Both the position numbers and the translations under genes were made by a program. Of a DNA stretch of 5,071 nt, positions 1-5,071 are shown piece after piece. Within the stretch, counting starts at the first letter, position 1, and each line of letters begins with the position of its first letter. The notes beneath the pieces are model-generated. The model worked only from the letters and a program-made list of their open reading frames with translations, had not been told where the DNA came from and made no database searches. This DNA is from an uncultured Moheibacter sp. (GTDB lineage: Bacteria; Bacteroidota; Bacteroidia; Flavobacteriales; Weeksellaceae), in NCBI GenBank assembly GCA_937875605.1, contig CALLXZ010000457.1, forward strand, positions 1 to 5,071, read 5' to 3'.

Positions 1-231
1 GTTTTGCAGCAGAAAGAAGGATTTTCGCCGTATGTTTTTGAGGAAATTGCTGCTGATTATTTGAAAAAGAATCCTGAATTAAGGAAAAGATTGGAAGAAA
101 AGAAAAAACAAGATCCGGAATTTGCCAAAAATGCTTTGGCTCAGTTGAACTTTGTGTATGAAAATTCGCCGTGGATCGAACCAAATTTTATGCAGTATCC
201 GGTTTTTAGAGTTTTAAAAGATTTAAAATGA
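1..231 (+). CDS. C-terminal end of a probable M14-family zinc carboxypeptidase (5' partial)
   Basis: The frame is open from the first base, and only the last 76 residues and the TGA stop are visible. The TTG at 4-6 is an internal leucine codon, not a start: the reading continues to the edge and there is no signal peptide or ribosome binding site. The segment is soluble and highly charged. It has a helix rich in K and E (about residues 20-40), the phrase SPYVFEEIA near the start, a DPEFAK segment in the middle and a YPVFR ending. From memory, this pattern matches the C-terminal tail of the long secreted M14 carboxypeptidase-like proteins of Flavobacteria, which end in a charged helix, 'DPEFAK', 'SPYYE' and 'YPVFR'. 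The zinc ligands and catalytic glutamate would lie upstream, outside the window, so the assignment rests on tail resemblance alone. If correct, the protein is a periplasmic or exported peptidase. The stop overlaps the next start (ATGA), suggesting a shared transcript. Confidence 0.55.
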   Translation, partial: VLQQKEGFSPYVFEEIAADYLKKNPELRKRLEEKKKQDPEFAKNALAQLNFVYENSPWIEPNFMQYPVFRVLKDLK

Positions 232-734
232 GAATTCTAAAAGCAATAGGAGTTTTATTTATCGTAATTCTCTTGGGCTTTGTGTATGGGATTTTTCATA
301 ATCAAATTTCGTATTCTATTTCATCTGAAGTTTTTACCCAATTGTTTTTTGACCAATTTGGATTTGTAGAATACGGAACGGATACACCAAGACTTACAGC
401 TGGGATTATTGGCGTTTGGTCCACATTATATTTAAGTTTGATTTTGGGATTTCTTTATTTTTTACTCATTTTGATTTTCAATCCCAATTGGAAATTCATT
501 AAAAAAGGAATAATCATTCATCTTTTTAGTGCTTTTGTAATCAGCATTTTAGGATTAATTTATGGATATTTCAATGTTATTTCCTTAAAATTTATGAAAC
601 TGGATAATTTCCATCAAATCAAAGAACCAACGGAATTTTCCATGGCAATTTGGATGCATAATTTTAGTTATTATGGAGGAATTATCGGATTGATTCTAGC
701 TTTTGCCTATATCCTCAAAAACCGAAACAATTAA
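228..734 (+). CDS. Small four-helix inner-membrane protein of unknown function
   Basis: This 168-residue protein starts at ATG 228, which overlaps the upstream TGA by four bases (ATGA). The position favours translational coupling, and no separate Shine-Dalgarno sequence is apparent. Four hydrophobic segments are visible, at about residues 4-23, 59-84, 94-115 and 147-163. The loop between helices 1 and 2 carries an aromatic stretch (ISYSIS, 27-32, then FFDQFGF, 40-46) and a PRL turn (54-56). Just before helix 4 lies MHNFSYYGG (143-151), whose HN, SY and GG look like conserved positions. Basic residues cluster after helix 2 (WKFIKKG, 88-94), which would place that loop in the cytoplasm by the positive-inside rule. 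I do not recognise a characterised family, although similar 'ISYTIS...F' membrane proteins are, from memory, annotated as hypothetical in Bacteroidota and Planctomycetota. No enzyme or transporter motif is seen. The gene ends tail to tail with the methyltransferase gene, sharing TTAA. Confidence 0.85.
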   Translation: MRILKAIGVLFIVILLGFVYGIFHNQISYSISSEVFTQLFFDQFGFVEYGTDTPRLTAGIIGVWSTLYLSLILGFLYFLLILIFNPNWKFIKKGIIIHLFSAFVISILGLIYGYFNVISLKFMKLDNFHQIKEPTEFSMAIWMHNFSYYGGIIGLILAFAYILKNRNN

Positions 735-1876
735 TCTTTTGACTTTTTACTTCCTTCGTAAATATCGTATCGGAGAAAATCACATTCCAACTTTCCATTG
801 AAAACCTTTACTTTTTTGGAAGGCTTTAAACCCACATATTTTTTTGCCGATAAATCGGAAGTGATGAACCAAGCAAATGTATTAGGATAATTATTTTTCA
901 GGGTATCGCCGATAGATTTATAAAGCACTTCATTGTCACTTTCAATCCGTTCATTATAAGGCGGATTGAATACAATTAAAACCGGAAACATATTCTTTTC
1001 GGATTTAAAAAAATCCTGATAATTGATTTCGACAAATTCTTCCAAATCGGCATGAGTGATATTGTCTTCTGCAATTTTCAACATGGTTGGATTAATATCA
1101 TATCCGACGATTTTTCCGTTGAATTCACGAATTCTACCCAATCTCGTTTCTTTGATTTTTTCAAATAAATCGCTGTCAAAGTCTTTCCAGCTTTCAAAGG
1201 CAAATTTTTTCCGATGGATTTGTGGAGGAATCTGAGCCGCTATGAAAGCCGCTTCCATCAGAATAGTGCCTGAACCACACATGGGATCCAGTAAATTTCC
1301 CTTTCCGTCCCATCCGGCAATTTTCAATAATCCGGCAGCCAGAACTTCGTTGATCGGAGCTTTTCCATGTTCGGTTTTATAACCGCGTTTGTGCAAAGAT
1401 TCTCCGCTGCTGTCCAGCGAAAGCGTGATTTTGTCGTGGCTAATGTGCAAGTTAAAATACACATCTGGATTTAATTTTTCTACGCTTGGTCGTTTTCCAT
1501 ATTTTTCCTGAAAATGATCAACCAATGCATCTTTTACTTTCAACGCAGCGTAATGCGAATGGGTAAAATAATCGGAATGTACCGTAGAATCAATGATGAA
1601 CGTCTGATCCAAATCCAGATATTCTTCCCAATTAAATTTTTTAAACCGATCGTATAATTGGAATTCGTCTTTTGCTGAGAAGGAAAAAATTGGTTTTATA
1701 ATTCGAAGTGCGGTGGAAAGCGCATAATTAGCTTTGTAGAGAAATCCTAAATCACCGTAAAATTCTACCAGACGATTTTTCACTTCTACATCTGCCGCAC
1801 CCATTGATTTTAATTCTTCAGCCAAAACGGATTCGAAACCGAAAAAGGTTTTGGCTTGCATTCTGAAATTTTCCAA
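731..1876 (-). CDS. rlmL: THUMP-domain class I SAM-dependent 23S rRNA (guanine-N2) methyltransferase, RlmL type
   Basis: The 381-residue protein has a THUMP RNA-binding region at about residues 45-155, then a linker with LHKRGYK (161-167) and KAPI (172-175), then a Rossmann-type methyltransferase domain. SAM-binding motif I is DPMCGSGT (197-204), the motif II acidic residue is D260 in GYD, and the catalytic motif IV is NPPY (304-307). The protein closes with a conserved-looking NGKLECDF segment (360-367). In E. coli the N-terminal half of RlmL makes m2G2445 in 23S rRNA and a C-terminal RlmK half makes m7G2069. Here only the RlmL half is present, as in B. subtilis YpsC. Older annotations call this family N6-adenine DNA methylases, but THUMP points to RNA. 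The usual G after NPPY is N308 here. The longest start is TTG at 1876. An ATG lies five codons in, at 1861. The TTG is favoured by remembered homologues beginning MENF, the ATG by codon choice. The exact target base is inferred. Confidence 0.9.
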   Translation of the reverse strand: MENFRMQAKTFFGFESVLAEELKSMGAADVEVKNRLVEFYGDLGFLYKANYALSTALRIIKPIFSFSAKDEFQLYDRFKKFNWEEYLDLDQTFIIDSTVHSDYFTHSHYAALKVKDALVDHFQEKYGKRPSVEKLNPDVYFNLHISHDKITLSLDSSGESLHKRGYKTEHGKAPINEVLAAGLLKIAGWDGKGNLLDPMCGSGTILMEAAFIAAQIPPQIHRKKFAFESWKDFDSDLFEKIKETRLGRIREFNGKIVGYDINPTMLKIAEDNITHADLEEFVEINYQDFFKSEKNMFPVLIVFNPPYNERIESDNEVLYKSIGDTLKNNYPNTFAWFITSDLSAKKYVGLKPSKKVKVFNGKLECDFLRYDIYEGSKKSKD

Positions 1877-1889
1877 ACGAAATTTTTTA

Positions 1890-1897
1890 CAAATCTA
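1890..1897 (-). promoter_or_regulatory. Possible Bacteroidota-type -7 promoter element ahead of rlmL
   Basis: Read on the - strand, these bases are TAGATTTG, an exact match to the Bacteroidota -7 consensus TAnnTTTG. It lies in the 30-base gap between the surface protein stop and the methyltransferase start. Transcription would begin near 1883-1886. That gives a leader of about 25 bases to the ATG at 1861 but fewer than 10 bases to the TTG at 1876, so a functional promoter here would favour the ATG. No TTG or TTTG -33 element is seen 17-23 bases upstream. In AT-rich DNA an eight-base match with two free positions can occur by chance, so this is tentative. Confidence 0.3.
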
Positions 1898-1906
1898 TAA
1901 ATTTAA

Positions 1907-4900
1907 TTAACGACTTATTACCGATATATGTCCTGAAATAGATTTTCCTTCTTCTACCGTGATGATGTACCAATAGTCTCCTGAAGCAACCGGATTTCCT
2001 AAGTATTTCCCATCCCATCTAAATGCAGGTGTTAACGGTCTGTCTAAGAATATTTTACCATGACGGTTGAATATTTTGATATGGGCATCCGGATAAGCTT
2101 CTAATCCTCTTATTTCCCAATAATCATTTTTACCGTCACCATTTGGTGAAATAAAATTCGGAACGCCTAAGACCCCAAATGTTTTGGCGGTAGAAATACA
2201 TCCATATTTGCTTCTAACGATTAAGTCATAAATTCCCCCCGGAACATTGTTGATGGTATTATTATTTGTCCAGGTAAGTCCGTTGTTGACACTGTATTCA
2301 AAAGGAGGATACCCACCGGCGGCAGAAATGACAATCGTATGTTCGTTTACTTGAACATCCAAAATATTCGGTTGGGTGTCAAAAATGATTTCAATATCTC
2401 TTCGCGCCGGACATTCGTTTTCATCCGAAAGTACTTCAAGTGTATAAATTCCTTCCTGAGAAAAATTTACTGAACTCTCATTACTCAATACATTCCCATC
2501 TGAATCTAACCAAGTGTAAGAACTAAACGAATCTGAAAATTGATAATCTTTTTCATCATAATTACAGAAAGCCAAATATTCCGGTAGTTCAAATTCCGGA
2601 ACGGGAAGAACGTTTATGCGGAAATCAACAATACCGGCACAACCATTTATACCATCACTTGCTACTGCAAAAATAGTTTGTGGAGAAACCGTGTTTTCAT
2701 ATTCCGAAGGATTGGTAATTGCATTTGTATTACCAATTGCGTTTTCAAAACTTGTATAATATTTTATAGTATATCCATTTCCTCCCAACGAATTTTCAAC
2801 CAAATTTTGCATTTCAGTTAAATCAAATAATCCAATTCCGTCACTCACTTCATACGGATCATCACAAATTTCCAATAATTCTTCTAATTGATTGTGAATT
2901 AATTCTGTATCTAAGATAATCTGAGCAATATCAAAACAACCGTTGCTATTTTCAATTCGTACATAGATAGTCTGATTCGGTTGTGTGTTGGTATAATTTT
3001 CCGGTAATGCACCTTCATTATTCAAAGCATTCTCTTCGGTTAAATGATATGTAAAATTAAAATCAGTACTTCCGCTTATCAGAAATTCATTTAAATCCGT
3101 TAAATTATAATTCGCAAATTCAGTTAAGCTACAATAAATAAGTGGCAATGGATCATCGACCGCTTCAGGAGCTTGTAAGAAATCAATGGTTATTGTGGAA
3201 TATTCCTCACAAGTTGAGTTTTGATTTCGCACCAAAACATTGATAACAGTAGGTGAGGACGTGATTTCATGATTGGCAGGATTGGGAATAGGTGTACCAT
3301 CTTCTTCAAAATAAAGATAACTAACTGTAATTCCTTCTGTTTGAACGATTTCATTTTCTGTTAAATTCACAAATTCTGAATTATCGTTCAGATTATCACA
3401 AACTGACCAAGCATCTGGTTGCAGTTCCGGAAATTCTTCTACTATCAATGTCAATTCTCCCACAGATGTACAAGCTTCTGCGCCTAAAGCCGGATCAATG
3501 AATGTGATGTAAACAATCTGCGGATTCGTTGTATTTTCAAAATTCGCAGGATTCGGAACCGGAATCGTCAAATCGTCATCTAAAAAATAATCTATAACGA
3601 CTGTTATGGAAGGAGGATTTACCAAAACTTCCGGCGCCAAATCCACTAAGTTAAATTCGGCAATTCCATCTCCGTTTTCATCACAAATGGCTTTCGAGTT
3701 TGGAACCGTATCCGGTCCTATGTTTACATCCAACATGACTTCTTCCACATTATAACATCCATTCAAATCTACCACACGTACAAATACTATTTGATTGTCA
3801 GGCGTCGTGTTTGTATAATTATCAGGAAGAGCCACTGAAGTATCGCCGGTCACAGCTTCTGCAAATGTTAAATAATAAGTAAACACTAAATCGGTTGTAT
3901 TTCCGATTACTAAATCATTAGCTTCCAATAAATTAAATTCAGAAAAACCATTGCTGCTGCAACGATTTAGCGTAGCTGTGTTCAAAACCGGAGCTTGATT
4001 AAATTGGATGGTCAAAGTTTCATTTCGGCTGCAAGATTGGTCATCATTTTCAACTTTAACCGTAATGACGGTAGGGGAAGCGGTTACTTCATAATTGTTA
4101 AAATCCAAAATAGGTGTTCCGTCTTGTTCAAAATATAAATACGTAACGACAATTCCTTCCGTTTGTACAACCTCATTTAAAGATAAATCCACAAATTCAG
4201 AATTGTCATTCAGATTATCACAAATCAACCATGAATCCGGTTGAAGTACTAATTCATTTATGATGAGCGTTAATTCTTCCGTAACCGGACAATCTCTTAC
4301 TCCTAAAGATGGATTGAAAATTTTCACATAGATGATTTGTCCATTTACATTTGTATCATAATTTCCGGGTGTTGGAACAGGTTGAGTTAAATAAATATCC
4401 AAATAAAACTCATATTGGAGTCCAGCTGGATTGGATAGGACTAAGTTTTCTGCATAAGCTTCCAAATCAAAATTTGCAAATCCATCACCATCATCATCAC
4501 AAGATGGATATTCTTTAGGAGTCGTTTCTGGTTCTTTTCCAACTTCCAATTCCAATAAAGCGACATCAAAACAACCGGCAGCATTCTGAACTCTTACATG
4601 CACTTCAACCACTCCATCGGTAGTTGAAACTTCAAAATTTGAAAAATTCGTGATTTCATCTGATTCAATTTCTTGTTCAGCACCTAAATGAGAATTATAA
4701 TAAGAAAATGTATTATCCGATGATGCTATTTCTGGGTTATAATCCGATAAATTAAAAATAAAACTACCCGTCTCTGTACAAACATAATCCTCTCCTGAAA
4801 CCGCAGTAGGAGAGGTGCTGAAAACCAAGTCAACTTCCTGCGTATCCGAACAACCATACGCAAAAACTTCTACCGAATAATTTCCCGAAACTGTAGCAGT

Positions 4901-5071
4901 ATAATTTGAATTGGTTTCGCCGGGAATTGGATTTCCATTAAAGAACCATTGAAAAGTTGCGTCCGGAGCACTTACATCCACAAACATACTATAGGAAATT
5001 TGGTCACAAACTAATTCATTTTCTCCGATTTCAGTTCCATTCATATCAATAAATGTAGAACCTAAATTAAA
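1907..5071 (-). CDS. Giant modular T9SS-exported surface protein with type B sorting domain (5' partial)
   Basis: The visible 1054 residues run to the right edge without a stop. The ATG at 5044 is preceded by nine in-frame sense codons and has no signal peptide, so it is internal. Residue numbers here count from that ATG. Order: Ig-like module (13-75); eight related modules beginning near C89, C182, C275, C362, C454, C549, C638 and C727; a second Ig-like module (827-888); a SprB-type repeat (890-957); and a T9SS type B sorting domain (960-1045). A typical module opens with C and a D-rich turn, then xFxL, a central FxYY strand, a YxN turn, a QxIYVRV strand and GC near its end. Ten modules each hold two cysteines, fitting one disulfide apiece. 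Residues 1-800 have about 133 D/E against 13 K/R. The protein should pass the inner membrane by Sec and the outer membrane by T9SS, then remain on the surface or be released. An adhesin or stalk role is inferred; no catalytic domain is visible. Confidence 0.93.
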   Translation of the reverse strand, partial: FNLGSTFIDMNGTEIGENELVCDQISYSMFVDVSAPDATFQWFFNGNPIPGETNSNYTATVSGNYSVEVFAYGCSDTQEVDLVFSTSPTAVSGEDYVCTETGSFIFNLSDYNPEIASSDNTFSYYNSHLGAEQEIESDEITNFSNFEVSTTDGVVEVHVRVQNAAGCFDVALLELEVGKEPETTPKEYPSCDDDGDGFANFDLEAYAENLVLSNPAGLQYEFYLDIYLTQPVPTPGNYDTNVNGQIIYVKIFNPSLGVRDCPVTEELTLIINELVLQPDSWLICDNLNDNSEFVDLSLNEVVQTEGIVVTYLYFEQDGTPILDFNNYEVTASPTVITVKVENDDQSCSRNETLTIQFNQAPVLNTATLNRCSSNGFSEFNLLEANDLVIGNTTDLVFTYYLTFAEAVTGDTSVALPDNYTNTTPDNQIVFVRVVDLNGCYNVEEVMLDVNIGPDTVPNSKAICDENGDGIAEFNLVDLAPEVLVNPPSITVVIDYFLDDDLTIPVPNPANFENTTNPQIVYITFIDPALGAEACTSVGELTLIVEEFPELQPDAWSVCDNLNDNSEFVNLTENEIVQTEGITVSYLYFEEDGTPIPNPANHEITSSPTVINVLVRNQNSTCEEYSTITIDFLQAPEAVDDPLPLIYCSLTEFANYNLTDLNEFLISGSTDFNFTYHLTEENALNNEGALPENYTNTQPNQTIYVRIENSNGCFDIAQIILDTELIHNQLEELLEICDDPYEVSDGIGLFDLTEMQNLVENSLGGNGYTIKYYTSFENAIGNTNAITNPSEYENTVSPQTIFAVASDGINGCAGIVDFRINVLPVPEFELPEYLAFCNYDEKDYQFSDSFSSYTWLDSDGNVLSNESSVNFSQEGIYTLEVLSDENECPARRDIEIIFDTQPNILDVQVNEHTIVISAAGGYPPFEYSVNNGLTWTNNNTINNVPGGIYDLIVRSKYGCISTAKTFGVLGVPNFISPNGDGKNDYWEIRGLEAYPDAHIKIFNRHGKIFLDRPLTPAFRWDGKYLGNPVASGDYWYIITVEEGKSISGHISVISR
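1910..2167 (-). other. T9SS type B (gliding-motility-associated) C-terminal sorting domain
   Basis: The last 86 residues of the surface protein (960-1045 from the ATG at 5044) match the type B sorting domain family (TIGR04131, CHU_C). Diagnostic positions are SPNGDGKND (966-974), the strand IKIFNRHGK (989-997), W1010 followed by DGK, and GNPVASGDYWY (1016-1026). The domain ends on a basic residue, R1045. It is recognised by the T9SS outer-membrane machinery. Unlike the acidic stalk it has balanced charge (10 acidic, 10 basic residues) and no cysteine. No T9SS component gene is in the window. Confidence 0.95.
2174..2377 (-). other. SprB-type repeat domain
   Basis: Residues 890-957 of the surface protein carry GGYPPFEYSV (910-919), then NINNVPGG ending at 937 with IYDLIVRSKYGC (938-949). 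This is the layout of the SprB repeat (PF13573): a GG-PPY-Y-S core, then an aliphatic turn, GxY and a final GC. The repeat is named from SprB, the mobile gliding adhesin of Flavobacterium johnsoniae. Only one copy is visible and it sits directly before the sorting domain. C949 is the only cysteine in the visible protein without an obvious partner in its own module. Confidence 0.75.
2867..3685 (-). repeat. Three-module super-repeat, copy 2 (modules E-F-G of the surface protein)
   Basis: This stretch encodes residues 454-726, opening at C454 (CDENGDG), C549 (CDNLNDNSEF) and C638 (CSLTEFANYNL). The middle module F is the best preserved: over residues 541-607 about 47 of 67 positions are identical to residues 267-333 of copy 1, counted by eye. 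At the DNA level the run CAGATTATCACAAA on the + strand occurs at 4211 and again at 3389, exactly 822 bases (274 codons) apart. The outer modules are more diverged, so the duplication is not very recent overall. Confidence 0.8.
3686..4501 (-). repeat. Three-module super-repeat, copy 1 (modules B-C-D of the surface protein)
   Basis: This stretch encodes residues 182-453, three related modules opening at C182 (CDDDGDG), C275 (CDNLNDNSEF) and C362 (CSSNGFSEF). Each matches the corresponding module of the next copy better than its neighbours: B pairs with E, C with F and D with G, at offsets of 272, 274 and 276 residues. The flanking modules continue the phase: the module at C89 is D-like and the one at C727 is B/E-like. 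The array therefore appears to be built from triplets rather than single modules. Confidence 0.8.

Noticed and set aside
4..6. TTG at 4 as the start of a small 75-residue protein
   Set aside because: The frame is open to the left edge, there is no ribosome binding site, and the segment looks like the tail of a longer protein.
731..1876. DNA adenine methylase of a restriction-modification or defence system
   Set aside because: NPPY is shared with DNA N6-adenine methylases, but the N-terminal THUMP region and the RlmL-type motif order indicate an RNA methyltransferase. No restriction gene lies nearby.
1903..1910. TTAATTAA palindrome at the surface protein stop as a terminator
   Set aside because: An eight-base AT-only palindrome has no loop and too little stability for an intrinsic terminator. 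It is expected by chance in AT-rich DNA.
2606..4780. CRISPR array or DNA-level repeat element
   Set aside because: The repeats are diverged, in frame and about 90 residues long per module. They are protein modules, not short identical repeats with spacers.
5042..5044. ATG at 5044 (- strand) as the start of the surface protein
   Set aside because: Nine in-frame sense codons precede it to the window edge. No signal peptide follows, although a T9SS cargo needs one, and the module layout appears to continue upstream.
1907..5071. A new secretion or defence system encoded here
   Set aside because: Only a T9SS cargo protein is present. No machinery gene, toxin domain, nuclease or other effector domain is visible in the window.

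Overview
The window looks like chromosomal DNA of a gliding-type member of the Bacteroidota, most likely Flavobacteriales. The base composition is AT-rich. One very long gene ends in a type IX secretion (T9SS) type B sorting domain, which is essentially confined to this phylum. The RNA methyltransferase is the single-domain form common in the phylum, and no strong Shine-Dalgarno sequences are seen. A genus cannot be assigned from the sequence alone.

Layout. On the + strand, the left edge carries the last 76 residues of a gene that enters from outside (1-231), probably the C-terminus of a secreted M14-type zinc carboxypeptidase. Its stop codon overlaps the start of a small four-helix membrane protein of unknown function (228-734) in an ATGA junction. 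On the - strand, a THUMP-domain 23S rRNA guanine-N2 methyltransferase of the RlmL type (731-1876) runs tail to tail with the membrane protein. The two stop codons share the palindrome TTAA (731-734). Thirty bases upstream of its first possible start lies the end of a large surface protein gene (1907-5071, - strand), whose beginning is off the right edge.

The surface protein fills more than 60% of the window and is the most interesting part. Its 1054 visible residues are, in order: an Ig-like module, eight related modules of about 90 residues, another Ig-like module, a SprB-type repeat, and the T9SS type B sorting domain. The eight modules have a higher-order period of three modules (about 274 residues, about 0.82 kb). 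Ten of the modules carry exactly two cysteines each. About 800 residues have roughly ten acidic residues for each basic one. This fits an exported, disulfide-stiffened, probably calcium-dependent stalk or adhesin on the cell surface.

The two gene pairs do not form an obvious joint pathway. The + strand pair is probably translationally coupled. The - strand pair is adjacent but functionally unrelated (cell-surface protein and ribosome modification), and a promoter-like element between them suggests the methyltransferase can be transcribed separately. No RNA genes, CRISPR array, insertion sequence or recognisable defence system is present. Every stretch is coding except the 30-base gap at 1877-1906.
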